Source of the DNA: an uncultured Acetatifactor sp. | GTDB taxonomy: Bacteria; Bacillota; Clostridia; Lachnospirales; Lachnospiraceae | Assembly: GCA_910583845.1 (NCBI GenBank) | Contig: CAJUAB010000041.1 | Coordinates: 1-35,424, forward strand | Direction: 5' to 3' | Length of the DNA: 35,424 bases | In this document: positions 7,946-16,841 of the stretch, piece by piece | Layout: every line of letters begins with the position of its first letter | Numbering within the stretch: the first letter of the stretch is position 1 | The notes under the pieces: model-generated | Databases searched by the model: none | Told to the model about the DNA's origin: nothing | The model's input: only the letters and a program-made list of their open reading frames with translations | Translations under genes and position numbers: made by a program

Positions 7946-9538
7946 ATGAAAATTACAAAATATGGAAAATCTTTGAAGTGTACATATATAAAATGGAATT
8001 TGCTGATACTGTTTATATGCCTGCTGTCTATGCAGGGTTTTGTAAAACTGGAGAGCACAGGGGACAATCTTTTCCACATTTTTATAAACGGCGCCCGGAT
8101 GGGCAGTGTGGCGCGGCCGGAGGACGCGGAAAAGATGCTGTGGGACGCCAGGAGGGAGATTGCCGCATCCTCTGAGGACCTGGTGCTGATGGACGTGGAG
8201 ATGACTTATGTGGGCGAGGAGATCATGTACGGTTATGTGGATGATCCCCTGGAGGTCTATGACAATGTCCTCCAGGCGCTTCGGGCCGGTATAAGGGAGA
8301 CAGGCGTCAGCTCCTATACCTTGAAAATGGATGAGTACATGGTCAATCTGGCCTCTGTGGAGGACATGGAGCAATTGCTGCAGGCGGTAGTCAGTAAATA
8401 TGACAGCGAGGCAAAATTCGGTGTGGATATTGTGCAGGATGAAAACCGGCTGTTCAGTGTGCTCACGGTCAATGTAGTGGACAGGCAGAGGCAGTCCAGG
8501 GAGCAGGAGGAACTGCGGCAGCAGGAGGAGCAGCCTTTCCCGCAGGCCGGCATCCGGGCGCGGATGACGGAGCTTTTTGCCCTGGACGAGGAAAAAGAAG
8601 ACAAGGACTTCGGGGATTATGACCTGGGAATTGAATCCATGAACTTTGCGGAGAAGGTGGAGATTGTGGAGTCATATCTGCCCCAGAGCCAGCTGCAGCC
8701 CCTGGATGAGGCCATTGCGGAACTGACCATGGAGGAGGAGACTGTGGGAACCTACGAGGTACAGCGCGGGGACACGCTCTCGGAAATTGCCATAAAGGTC
8801 AATATCCCCATGGATGATATTGTTGCCATGAATGACAGTCTGGAGACCATCAACACCACGATCCGGGCCGGCCAGGAGCTGATTATCACGGTTCCCGAGC
8901 CGAAGGTATCCGTGGAACGTCAGGAAGTCAATTACTATGAAGAGATTTACGACGCGCCGGTGGAATATATCGACAGGGATGACTGGTACACCACCCAGAC
9001 CCATGTGATCCAGCAGCCTCACGCCGGAGTCCGGAAGGTTGTGGCGCAGGAGAATTATGAGAATGATAAGCTGACGGAGCGGGAGATTCTGAAGGAAGAA
9101 CTGGTGGTGGAGGCTGTGGCCAAGATTGTGGAGCGAGGTACCAAAGTGCCGCCCACTTATATCAAACCCATCTCCGGCGGGCGCGCGTCCTCAGGATTTG
9201 GCAGGAGAAAGGCGCCGACCAAGGGAGCCAGCACCTATCACAAGGGCCAGGACTGGGCTACACCTGTGGGCACCACTGTGGTGGCGTCCTGCGGCGGGCG
9301 GGTAGTGAAGGCAGGATGGGGCAGCGGCTACGGTTATGTGGTCTATATTGACCACGAGGACGGCCGGCAGACCCGGTATGCTCATCTGTCCAAAATTCTG
9401 GTGAAGGTGGGCGACTATGTCAAGCAGGGGCAGAGAATAGCGCTCAGCGGCAATACAGGCATTTCGTCAGGCCCTCATGTGCATTTTGAGATCCTGATCG
9501 GGGGCAAGCAGGTGAATCCTCTGAAATATTTGAATTAG
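7946..9538 (+). CDS. membrane-anchored LysM/G5/M23 peptidoglycan endopeptidase
   Basis: A 530-aa cell-envelope enzyme expected to cut peptide cross-links in peptidoglycan. A single hydrophobic segment (about 18-33) acts as signal anchor. A long helical and acidic region follows (about 50-260), then a LysM domain (269-315, beginning YEVQRGDTLSEIA), a G5-like domain (about 322-400), and a C-terminal M23 domain (about 415-525). Zinc ligands of the M23 fold are visible as H432 and D436 (YHKGQD), and H513 in GPHVHFE; H480 (RYAH) is the likely catalytic His. AGAGG lies 6 bases before the ATG. The combination is common in sporulating Clostridia for wall remodelling. Its exact cell-cycle role is not shown by the sequence. 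Confidence 0.9.
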   Translation: MKITKYGKSLKCTYIKWNLLILFICLLSMQGFVKLESTGDNLFHIFINGARMGSVARPEDAEKMLWDARREIAASSEDLVLMDVEMTYVGEEIMYGYVDDPLEVYDNVLQALRAGIRETGVSSYTLKMDEYMVNLASVEDMEQLLQAVVSKYDSEAKFGVDIVQDENRLFSVLTVNVVDRQRQSREQEELRQQEEQPFPQAGIRARMTELFALDEEKEDKDFGDYDLGIESMNFAEKVEIVESYLPQSQLQPLDEAIAELTMEEETVGTYEVQRGDTLSEIAIKVNIPMDDIVAMNDSLETINTTIRAGQELIITVPEPKVSVERQEVNYYEEIYDAPVEYIDRDDWYTTQTHVIQQPHAGVRKVVAQENYENDKLTEREILKEELVVEAVAKIVERGTKVPPTYIKPISGGRASSGFGRRKAPTKGASTYHKGQDWATPVGTTVVASCGGRVVKAGWGSGYGYVVYIDHEDGRQTRYAHLSKILVKVGDYVKQGQRIALSGNTGISSGPHVHFEILIGGKQVNPLKYLN

Positions 9539-9547
9539 TGCCGGCGG

Positions 9548-9563
9548 CCCCCTGAACAGGGGG
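9548..9563 (+). terminator. short GC hairpin after the M23 peptidase gene
   Basis: CCCCCTG (9548-9554) pairs with CAGGGGG (9557-9563) nine bases after the stop codon. No T-run follows directly, so this is a weak or factor-assisted terminator at best. Confidence 0.4.
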
Positions 9564-9590
9564 TGGAACTCCGAAGAACGAACGTTCCGT

Positions 9591-9618
9591 TTTACAAATG
9601 GAATTTTTATGGTATAAT
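9591..9618 (+). promoter_or_regulatory. promoter for murA
   Basis: TTTACA (9591-9596), a 16-base spacer and a perfect TATAAT (9613-9618). It leaves a leader of about 150 bases before murA. Confidence 0.65.
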
Positions 9619-9627
9619 GTCCTTATT

Positions 9628-9674
9628 CTTTTCGGGAAAAGGCCATAGCCGATTCTTATCCTTTCCGGAAAAGG
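9628..9674 (+). repeat. two near-identical palindromes in the murA leader
   Basis: CTTTTCGGGAAAAGG (9628-9642) and CCTTTCCGGAAAAGG (9660-9674) are each self-complementary around CCGG or CGGG and lie 32 bases apart, just after the murA transcription start. They can form two small hairpins or act as paired protein sites. Confidence 0.5.
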
Positions 9675-9775
9675 ATCGGGTGTCCCTGACGCGGGAAACT
9701 TTGCTGTGGTTTAGCTTTTGGTTATTTAATTTGCGATAATAAGTCTTTTATATAAATCTGTATGAGGTAAACAAA

Positions 9776-11068
9776 ATGGAACAATACGCAATCAAAGGCG
9801 GTAATCCATTGGTAGGCGAGGTAGAGATAGGAGGGGCCAAAAATGCGGCGCTTCCTATTCTTGCTGCCTCCGTGATGACTGATGAGACCGTATATATAGA
9901 CAATCTGCCGGATGTAAGGGATATCAATGTGCTTTTGAAGGCCATGCAGGGAATCGGTGTGCTGGAAAAGCGCACCGACAGGCACAGCATTACGCTGAAT
10001 GCCGCCCAGATCAGCAGTCTGGTGGTGGAGGACGAAAATATCAAGAAGATCAGGGCTTCCTACTATCTGCTGGGTGCTCTGTTGGGCAAGTACCGGCAGG
10101 CGGAAGTGGCGCTGCCCGGCGGCTGTGATATCGGCTGCAGGGCCATTGACCAGCATATCAAGGGATTCAAGGCGCTGGGGGCCGAGGTGTGGATCGAGCA
10201 CGGCCTGATCAAAACCAGGGCGGATAAGCTGGTGGGGAGTCATATCTATATGGACTGCGTCAGTGTGGGAGCCACCATCAATGTGATGATGGCGGCGTCC
10301 ATGGCGGAGGGGCAGACCACCATAGAGAACGCGGCAAAGGAGCCTCATGTGGTGGATCTGGCGAATTTCCTGAACAGCATGGGGGCCAGAATCAAAGGAG
10401 CCGGTACGGATGTAATCAGGATCAAGGGTGTGAGCAGGCTCCATGGCTCAGAATATACCATCATTCCGGATCAGATCGAGGCGGGGACCTTTATGTTCGC
10501 GGCGGCGCTTACCAAGGGGGATATCACGGTGAAAAACGTGATTCCAAAGCATCTGGAATCCATCTCGGCCAAACTGCTTGAGATTGGCTGTGAGATCAAG
10601 GAGTCCGATGACGCCATGCGCGTGGTCTGTTCCAAACCTCTGCGGCACACACATGTGAAGACTTTGCCATATCCGGGTTTCCCCACGGATATGCAGCCGC
10701 AGATCACGGTGGCCCTGGGATTGTCCACAGGCACCAGCATTGTCACGGATACTGTTTTCGAAAATCGTTTCAAATATGTAGATGAGCTGACCCGTATGGG
10801 GGCCGATATCAAGGTGGAAGGCACCACGGCCATTATCAACGGGGTCGGGCGGTATACCGGCGCCAGTCTGTCCGCGCCGGACCTGCGGGCCGGTGCGGCC
10901 CTGGTGGTGGCGGGACTGGCGGCGGAAGGATTCACTACGGTGGATGAAATTCATTATATTGCCAGGGGTTATGAGGATTTCCATCTGAAGCTCCAGGCGC
11001 TTGGGGCACAGATTGAACTTGTAAATTCCGACAGGGAGATCCAGAAATTTAAGTTGAAAGTGGGTTGA
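9776..11068 (+). CDS. murA: UDP-N-acetylglucosamine 1-carboxyvinyltransferase (MurA)
   Basis: Catalyses the first committed step of peptidoglycan synthesis: transfer of enolpyruvate from PEP to UDP-GlcNAc in the cytosol. The 430-aa length is typical. Key residues are visible: K22-N23 in GGAKNAALPI, the catalytic and fosfomycin-target Cys at C117 in LPGGCDIGCR, and TDMQPQ in the second domain. The Cys is present, so fosfomycin sensitivity at the target would be expected. Start ATG with GAGG (9764-9767) 8 bases upstream. Bacillota often carry two MurA paralogues; which one this is cannot be told from the window. Its TGA stop lies inside the -35 of the downstream metK promoter. Confidence 0.95.
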   Translation: MEQYAIKGGNPLVGEVEIGGAKNAALPILAASVMTDETVYIDNLPDVRDINVLLKAMQGIGVLEKRTDRHSITLNAAQISSLVVEDENIKKIRASYYLLGALLGKYRQAEVALPGGCDIGCRAIDQHIKGFKALGAEVWIEHGLIKTRADKLVGSHIYMDCVSVGATINVMMAASMAEGQTTIENAAKEPHVVDLANFLNSMGARIKGAGTDVIRIKGVSRLHGSEYTIIPDQIEAGTFMFAAALTKGDITVKNVIPKHLESISAKLLEIGCEIKESDDAMRVVCSKPLRHTHVKTLPYPGFPTDMQPQITVALGLSTGTSIVTDTVFENRFKYVDELTRMGADIKVEGTTAIINGVGRYTGASLSAPDLRAGAALVVAGLAAEGFTTVDEIHYIARGYEDFHLKLQALGAQIELVNSDREIQKFKLKVG

Positions 11069-11093
11069 CAAACGCGCCGGTTTGGTGTATTGT
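11065..11093 (+). promoter_or_regulatory. promoter for the SAM riboswitch-metK transcript
   Basis: A consensus TTGACA (11065-11070), a 17-base spacer and TATTGT (11088-11093). The murA stop codon TGA (11066-11068) is embedded in the -35 hexamer. The riboswitch begins about 30 bases downstream. Confidence 0.7.
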
Positions 11094-11122
11094 GTCAATA
11101 TAAAGAAATTGCATAGATTTTT

Positions 11123-11223
11123 CTCTTATTCAGAGTGGTGGAGATACATAGGATCTGTGAAGCCACGGCAACCCCGGAGACGGAAGGTGCCAACCTGAGC
11201 GAGTAGTACTTGAACAATAAGAG
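11123..11223 (+). ncRNA. SAM-I (S-box) riboswitch aptamer
   Basis: The closing P1 helix is CTCTTATT (11123-11130) with AATAAGAG (11216-11223). Between them are the hallmark S-box segments: AGAGTGGTGGAG, then GCCACGGCAACC, then GGTGCCAACCTG. A terminator follows at 11243 and metK follows that, so high S-adenosylmethionine would stop transcription before metK. Confidence 0.95.
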
Positions 11224-11242
11224 GATAAGAACCAGAGATTCG

Positions 11243-11274
11243 AGTCCGCTTTTTGTGAGCGGACTTTTTGTTTT
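11243..11274 (+). terminator. riboswitch-controlled terminator ahead of metK
   Basis: AGTCCGCT (11243-11250) pairs with AGCGGACT (11258-11265), followed by a T-rich tract to 11274. It is placed where the S-box expression platform should be. Confidence 0.9.
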
Positions 11275-11405
11275 CTGGAAAATGTGGAACTGAACACCGG
11301 ATTTTCCCGGAAGCCATGGATTTATACCCGGATGCAGGGGCATCCGGATGTAAATCGCCGTCTCCGTGCGCTTACGGGGAAAGAGACAGCAATAAGGAGG
11401 TTTAT

Positions 11406-12605
11406 ATGGAAAAACGTTTGTTTACATCGGAATCTGTGACGGAGGGACATCCCGACAAGATCTGTGACGCCGTGTCCGACGCGGTGCTGGACGCGCTGAT
11501 GGAGCAGGACCCTTACAGCCGTGTGGCCTGCGAGACCTGTACCAACACCGGCTTCGTGCTGGTGATGGGAGAGATCACCACAAAGGCCAATATTGATATT
11601 GCGGGGATTGTGCGCAGGACTGTCACAGAGATCGGCTATGACTCTTCGGAAAAGGGCTTCGACGGCAACACATGCGCGGTGATGGTGGCTCTGGACAAGC
11701 AGTCGACCGATATCGCCATGGGCGTAGATCAGGCGCTGGAAGCCAAGATACAGGGGGCGGAGGGCCAGATGGACGATGCCCTGCTGGATGCCATCGGTGC
11801 GGGCGATCAGGGTATGATGTTCGGCTATGCCACCAACGAGACACCGGAATATATGCCCTACCCCATCTCCCTGGCCCACAGGCTGACCAGACAGCTGACC
11901 AAGGTGCGCAAGGACGGCACACTGCCCTACCTTCGTCCCGACGGCAAGAGCCAGGTATCCGTGGAGTATGATGAAAACGGCAGACCTTTCCGCCTGGAGG
12001 CTGTGGTGCTCTCCACCCAGCATGACGAGAAAGTGACCCAGGAGCAGATTCACGCCGATATCAAAAAGTATGTGTTTGATCCGGTTCTGCCCGGCGACAT
12101 GGTGGACGGAGAAACCAAGTTCTATATCAATCCCACGGGACGCTTTGTCATCGGCGGCCCCAACGGCGACAGCGGCCTTACCGGGCGGAAGATCATTGTG
12201 GATACATATGGCGGATATGCCCGCCACGGCGGCGGCGCTTTTTCCGGCAAGGACTGCACGAAGGTGGACAGGAGCGCGGCCTACGCGGCCAGATATGTAG
12301 CCAAGAACATTGTGGCGGCCGGGCTGGCGGACAAATGTGAGATTCAGCTCTCCTACGCCATCGGCGTAGCGCATCCCACTTCCGTGATGGCGGACACCTT
12401 CGGAACCGGGAAGCTCCCGGACGAGAAGCTGGTGGAGATCATCCGGGAGAACTTTGACCTGCGTCCGGCGGGCATTATCAAGATGTTGGATCTGCGCAGA
12501 CCCATCTACCGCCAGACTGCGGCGTACGGACATTTTGGCCGGGATGATCTGAATCTTTCCTGGGAACAGCTGGACAGAGTGGATGTTTTGAAAAAATATC
12601 TGTGA
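11406..12605 (+). CDS. metK: S-adenosylmethionine synthetase (methionine adenosyltransferase)
   Basis: Makes S-adenosylmethionine from methionine and ATP in the cytosol. The 399-aa length fits the family. Motifs seen are EGHPDKICD (13-21), the methionine/ATP loop GAGDQGMMFGYA, and the P-loop-like GGGAFSGKDCTKVDRSAAY. An open frame extends upstream to 11268, but ATG 11406 has AAGGAGG (11394-11400) 5 bases ahead and gives the expected N-terminus (MEKRLFTSESVTEGHP). Regulated by the SAM-I riboswitch and terminator upstream, giving feedback by its own product. It is monocistronic: a strong terminator follows at 12621. Confidence 0.97.
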   Translation: MEKRLFTSESVTEGHPDKICDAVSDAVLDALMEQDPYSRVACETCTNTGFVLVMGEITTKANIDIAGIVRRTVTEIGYDSSEKGFDGNTCAVMVALDKQSTDIAMGVDQALEAKIQGAEGQMDDALLDAIGAGDQGMMFGYATNETPEYMPYPISLAHRLTRQLTKVRKDGTLPYLRPDGKSQVSVEYDENGRPFRLEAVVLSTQHDEKVTQEQIHADIKKYVFDPVLPGDMVDGETKFYINPTGRFVIGGPNGDSGLTGRKIIVDTYGGYARHGGGAFSGKDCTKVDRSAAYAARYVAKNIVAAGLADKCEIQLSYAIGVAHPTSVMADTFGTGKLPDEKLVEIIRENFDLRPAGIIKMLDLRRPIYRQTAAYGHFGRDDLNLSWEQLDRVDVLKKYL

Positions 12606-12620
12606 CAATAACAGAAGCGG

Positions 12621-12653
12621 AAAATGAGCCGGTTTGTACGACGGCTCATTTTT
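12621..12653 (+). terminator. intrinsic terminator after metK
   Basis: AAAATGAGCCG (12621-12631) pairs with CGGCTCATTTT (12642-12652) and ends in a T-tract. The hairpin with its A-rich 5' side and T-rich 3' side is a classic intrinsic terminator. Confidence 0.9.
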
Positions 12654-12702
12654 GCTGTGTCATGAAAGCGGGGGTATTATAAGCTGCTGACCGCAGGGCT
12701 GG

Positions 12703-12814
12703 GGCTGGGTCTTTGGCTGGGTCTTTGGCTGGGGATTTGCCTAGGGCAAATCCCGGGACAAAGCCTGGGGCATAGCCCGGGGTAAAGCCAGGGGCATAGC
12801 CGGGGCTATGCCCC
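12703..12814 (+). repeat. G-rich short repeats and palindromes between metK and dnaE
   Basis: The metK-dnaE spacer (328 bases) has no credible gene. It starts with 2.6 tandem copies of GGCTGGGTCTTT (12703-12733). GGGATTTGC (12732-12740) is complementary to GCAAATCCC nearby. GGGGCATAGCC occurs directly repeated (12767-12777 and 12791-12801), and the second copy pairs perfectly with GGCTATGCCCC (12804-12814). The two direct repeats could compete for that one partner. Function unknown. Confidence 0.7.
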
Positions 12815-12837
12815 TGTGCCCGAAAGACAGTTCCGGC

Positions 12838-12866
12838 TTGTACAGCGCTTTTTTTGATGGTAGAAT
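12838..12866 (+). promoter_or_regulatory. promoter for dnaE
   Basis: TTGTAC (12838-12843), a 17-base spacer and TAGAAT (12861-12866), about 70 bases before the dnaE ATG. Confidence 0.5.
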
Positions 12867-12933
12867 AAAAAAAGAAGATTATGGATTTCACACAGGTAAG
12901 CAGGAGTACTGCGGATAAGGAGAAAAGGGATCT

Positions 12934-15900
12934 ATGGCATTTGCGCATCTGCATGTCCACACGGAATATTCCCTGCTGGACGGTTCCAACAAGATTAAAG
13001 AGTATGTGAGGCGGGTAAAAGAACTGGGCATGGACAGCGCGGCCATCACGGACCACGGTGTTATGTACGGGGTGCTGGAATTTTACCGGGAGGCCAAGGC
13101 GGCGGGGATCAATCCCGTCATCGGCTGTGAGGTCTATGTGGCGCCGGGCTCACGCTTTGACAAGGAACTCACGGGCGGTGAGGACAGGTACTATCATCTG
13201 GTGCTGCTGGCGGAGAATAATACAGGCTATGCCAATCTGATGAAGATTGTCAGCAGGGGCTTTACGGAAGGGTATTATTATAAGCCCCGGGTGGACATGG
13301 AGGTGCTGCGGCAATATCACGAGGGCCTGATCGCCCTGTCCGCCTGCCTGGCCGGGGAGGTGCAGCGCAATATTTCCAAGGGTCTTCTGGACGAGGCCAG
13401 GAAAAGCGCCAGGAAATATGAGGAATGCTTCGGCAGGGGGAACTATTTTCTGGAGATGCAGGATCACGGTATCCCGGAACAGAGACGGGTCAACATGGAA
13501 CTGATGAACATGAGCCGTGAGCTGGAGATTCCGCTGGTGGTCACCAACGATGTGCATTATACCTATGAGACCGATGTGGAGGCCCATGACATCCTGCTGT
13601 GTCTGCAGACGGGCAAGAAGCTGGCGGATGAGGACCGTATGCGCTATGAGGGCGGCCAGTACTTTGTCAAGAGCGAGGAGGAGATGAAGGGGCTGTTCTC
13701 CTACGCCTGGGAAGCGGTGGAAAACACCCAGCGGATTGCGGACAGGTGCCATGTGGAGATCGAGTTTGGCGTCCGCAAACTCCCCCGCTATGAGGTGCCG
13801 GAGGGCTATGACTCCTGGGGCTATCTGCAAAAACTGTGCGGCGAAGGGCTCAGAGAGCGTTACGGGGACGGCTCCTTGATGGCGGGAGACACGGGGATGA
13901 CTCTGCAAGAGCGGCTGGACTATGAACTGGACGTGATCCACAGTATGGGATTTGTGGATTACTTCCTGATCGTGTGGGACTTCATTCATTATGCCAAGAA
14001 AAACGGTATCCCCGTGGGACCGGGGCGGGGCAGCGCCGCGGGCAGCATCGTATCCTACTGTCTGCGGATCACGGATATCGATCCCATCCGCTACAATCTG
14101 CTGTTTGAGCGTTTCCTGAATCCGGAGCGGGTGTCCATGCCGGATATAGACATTGACTTCTGCCCTAACGGAAGACAGGATGTGATTGATTATGTAAGCC
14201 GGAAATACGGTCCGGAAAAAGTGGTGCAGATCGTGACCTTTGGCACACTGGGAGCCAAGGGGGTAATCCGGGATGTGGGCCGGGTCATGGATCTGCCCTA
14301 TGCCTATGTGGACGGCATCGCCAAGCTGGTGCCGGGGGATCTCAATATCACGTTGGATCAGGCGCTGGAAAAAAGTCCGGAGCTGGGCAAGCAGTACCGG
14401 GAAGAAGAGCAGGTCCACAAGCTGATTGACATGTGCAGGCGTCTGGAGGGGCTGCCCCGCAACACCGGTATGCACGCCGCCGGGGTGGTGATCTGCCCGG
14501 AGGCCGCGGACGAGTTCGTCCCCCTGTCCAGGGGCGGCGATGGCTCCATCACCACCCAGTACACCAAGGACCCGCTGGAGGAGCTGGGCCTTTTGAAGAT
14601 GGACTTCCTGGGCCTGCGGAATCTGACGGTGATCCGGGACGCAGTGAATTTCGTGGAACAGACCAGAGGCATCCGGCTGGACATGGAGCATATTGACTTC
14701 AACGATTCCAAGGTGCTCTCCTACATCGGCACGGGCAGGACCGAGGGGATTTTTCAGCTGGAGAGCGGCGGGATGAAGAGCTTCATGAAGGAACTGCGTC
14801 CCCAGAATTTTGAAGATATTGTGGCCGGTATCTCTCTGTACCGCCCCGGCCCCATGGATTTTATTCCCAAGTACATCAAGGGCAAAAACAACGGCGGCGA
14901 GACCAGCTACGCCTGTCCCCAGCTGGAGCCGATTCTGAAAAATACCTACGGCTGCATGGTCTATCAGGAACAGGTCATGCAGATCGTGCGGGACCTGGGG
15001 GGGTATACCATGGGGCGGAGCGATCTGGTGCGCCGCGCCATGAGCAAAAAGAAGCATTCCGTCATGGAGAAGGAACGGGCCAACTTTGTGTATGGCAACG
15101 ACGAGGAGGGAGTGCCCGGCTGCGTATCCAAGGGCATTGACGAGAAAACCGCCAACCGGATTTTTGACGAAATGATGGATTTTGCCAACTATGCTTTCAA
15201 CAAATCCCATGCGGCCTGTTATGCGGTGGTGACATTGCAGACGACGTGGCTGAAATACTACTACCCGGTGGAGTTTATGGCGGCGCTGCTCACATCGGTG
15301 ATCGACAATCCGGGGAAGGTCTCTGAGTATATCCTGGCCAGCCGGAATATGGGCATCAAGATTCTGCCGCCGGATATCAATCAGGGAGAGGCGGGATTCT
15401 CCGTGGACGGCGGCAATATACGGTATGCCCTTACGGCCATCAAGAGCGTGGGAAGGCCGATTATCGACGCCATCGTGGAGGAGAGGCGGCTGCGGGGGCC
15501 CTACACCAATCTGAAAGACTTTATAACCAGAGTCGCGGACAAGGATGTGAACAAACGGGCCATAGAGAACTTTATCAAAGCCGGAGCCCTGGACAGCCTG
15601 GGGGGAACCAGGAAACAGTGTATGAGCGTATATGTGCAGATTCTGGATCGGATCGTGAAGGACAAGAAGAACAACCTGGCAGGGCAGATCACCCTGTTTG
15701 ACATCGCGTCCGAGGAAGACAGGGAGGCGTATGAGGTCCGTATGCCGGATGTGGGCGAGTACCCCAGAGAGATGATGTTCGCCTTTGAAAAGGAGGTGCT
15801 GGGCATCTATGTCAGCGGCCATCCCCTGGAGGAGTACCAGGAGCTGCTGCAAAAATATGCCACCCGAAAAAGCAGTGATTTTGTGCTGGACGAGGAGACG

Positions 15901-16623
15901 GGCCAGGTGGCGGTGCCGGACAGGGTCCCGGCGGTGATCGGAGGGATGATCGCGGAGAAGACCATCAAGTATACCCGAAACAATCAGGTCATGGCCTTTG
16001 TGAGCCTGGAGGACCTGGTGGGCAGTGTGGAGGTGGTGATTTTTCCCAGAGACTATGAACAGTATTCCTCCCTGCTGACGGAGGATGCCAAACTCTTTAT
16101 CCGGGGACGGACCTCCGTGGAGGAGGATAAGGACGCCAAGCTGATCTGCGAACAGATTGTCAGCTTTGAGGAGGCCGCCGGGGGAGGAGAACTGTTCCCG
16201 GGACGGGGCGGCCGTTCCTTTTCAGGCGGCAGCAGAGAAAGCGGGGCCCGGCAGAGCCGTCAGCAGCAGGCCCGGGACGGACGTCAGCCCGAAACGCAAG
16301 CGGCTCCCGGAGGAGAAAACGGGCCGGGCCGGGAACAGCCAAGAGCCAGCATCAGCAGCATGCCGGAGGGGTTGTGGATACAGTTTCCTACGATGGAGGC
16401 GTACCAGCAGGCACAGCAGAAACTTTTTGAGGCCACCGCGGACTCGGACGGGCAGGATCATCTGGTGATCTATATCAAGAATCCCAGGGCCGTGAAAATT
16501 CTGCCGGACAATCGCTGCGTACACGCGGACGAGGAGTTAAAGCGGCGTCTGGGTTCGATTTTCGGGGAAGAAAATGTTAAAATCCTGACAAAACCTATTG
16601 AAAACCGAAAAGAAATGCATTAG
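12934..16623 (+). CDS. dnaE: DNA polymerase III alpha subunit (DnaE)
   Basis: A replicative C-family polymerase of 1229 aa, somewhat longer than the ~1160 aa of the E. coli enzyme. An N-terminal PHP domain opens with HLHVHTEYSLLDG (6-18). The three catalytic aspartates are D404 and D406 (PDIDIDF) and D557 (KMDFLGL), matching the E. coli spacing. An HhH region and an OB-fold (about 1000-1075, IIAEKTIKYTRNNQVMAF) follow. A low-complexity Gly/Arg/Gln/Ser-rich linker (about 1085-1140) separates these from a short C-terminal domain. Start ATG with AAGGAG upstream. Gram-positives usually pair DnaE with PolC; PolC is not in this window. This is the DnaE1-type layout by length, but the subclass is not certain. 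Confidence 0.95.
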   Translation: MAFAHLHVHTEYSLLDGSNKIKEYVRRVKELGMDSAAITDHGVMYGVLEFYREAKAAGINPVIGCEVYVAPGSRFDKELTGGEDRYYHLVLLAENNTGYANLMKIVSRGFTEGYYYKPRVDMEVLRQYHEGLIALSACLAGEVQRNISKGLLDEARKSARKYEECFGRGNYFLEMQDHGIPEQRRVNMELMNMSRELEIPLVVTNDVHYTYETDVEAHDILLCLQTGKKLADEDRMRYEGGQYFVKSEEEMKGLFSYAWEAVENTQRIADRCHVEIEFGVRKLPRYEVPEGYDSWGYLQKLCGEGLRERYGDGSLMAGDTGMTLQERLDYELDVIHSMGFVDYFLIVWDFIHYAKKNGIPVGPGRGSAAGSIVSYCLRITDIDPIRYNLLFERFLNPERVSMPDIDIDFCPNGRQDVIDYVSRKYGPEKVVQIVTFGTLGAKGVIRDVGRVMDLPYAYVDGIAKLVPGDLNITLDQALEKSPELGKQYREEEQVHKLIDMCRRLEGLPRNTGMHAAGVVICPEAADEFVPLSRGGDGSITTQYTKDPLEELGLLKMDFLGLRNLTVIRDAVNFVEQTRGIRLDMEHIDFNDSKVLSYIGTGRTEGIFQLESGGMKSFMKELRPQNFEDIVAGISLYRPGPMDFIPKYIKGKNNGGETSYACPQLEPILKNTYGCMVYQEQVMQIVRDLGGYTMGRSDLVRRAMSKKKHSVMEKERANFVYGNDEEGVPGCVSKGIDEKTANRIFDEMMDFANYAFNKSHAACYAVVTLQTTWLKYYYPVEFMAALLTSVIDNPGKVSEYILASRNMGIKILPPDINQGEAGFSVDGGNIRYALTAIKSVGRPIIDAIVEERRLRGPYTNLKDFITRVADKDVNKRAIENFIKAGALDSLGGTRKQCMSVYVQILDRIVKDKKNNLAGQITLFDIASEEDREAYEVRMPDVGEYPREMMFAFEKEVLGIYVSGHPLEEYQELLQKYATRKSSDFVLDEETGQVAVPDRVPAVIGGMIAEKTIKYTRNNQVMAFVSLEDLVGSVEVVIFPRDYEQYSSLLTEDAKLFIRGRTSVEEDKDAKLICEQIVSFEEAAGGGELFPGRGGRSFSGGSRESGARQSRQQQARDGRQPETQAAPGGENGPGREQPRASISSMPEGLWIQFPTMEAYQQAQQKLFEATADSDGQDHLVIYIKNPRAVKILPDNRCVHADEELKRRLGSIFGEENVKILTKPIENRKEMH

Positions 16624-16635
16624 AATAAGGTGATT

Positions 16636-16823
16636 GCCAATGAGCGGAGAATTTACGGACGCCGGAGCGGCCGGAAATTGCTCCGGGAGAAAAGCATTGG
16701 CAGAGAGATTGCGGAACTATAAACAGCAAGCTGTCTGCCAATGAGCGGAGAATTTACGGAGGCCAGAGCGGCCGGAAATTGCTCCGGGAGAAAAGCATTG
16801 GCAGAGAGATTGCGGAACTGTAA
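16636..16823 (+). repeat. two 87-bp hairpin units in direct repeat upstream of pfkA
   Basis: Positions 16636-16722 and 16737-16823 match at 84 of 87 bases, with a 101-base period and a 14-base spacer. Each unit is itself an imperfect inverted repeat: TGCCAATG pairs with CATTGGCA at the ends, CGGAGAATTT pairs with AAATTgCTCCG (one bulged G) inside, and a 4-bp apical stem closes it. The two internal differences between copies each leave an apical stem possible. The second copy ends 18 bases before the pfkA start, so the element lies in the pfkA leader or between dnaE and pfkA. No open frame explains it. Confidence 0.9.
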
Positions 16824-16841
16824 TAAGGAGGAGAGTGCATC

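Noticed and set aside
11322..12608. A 428-codon frame antisense to metK
   Set aside because: Shadow of metK; covers its whole length in the opposite direction and contains His-rich, unprotein-like sequence.
13150..15852. A 900-codon open frame antisense to dnaE
   Set aside because: It mirrors dnaE codons; GC-rich third positions keep the opposite strand free of stops. The sense frame has all DnaE catalytic motifs and the antisense one shows none.
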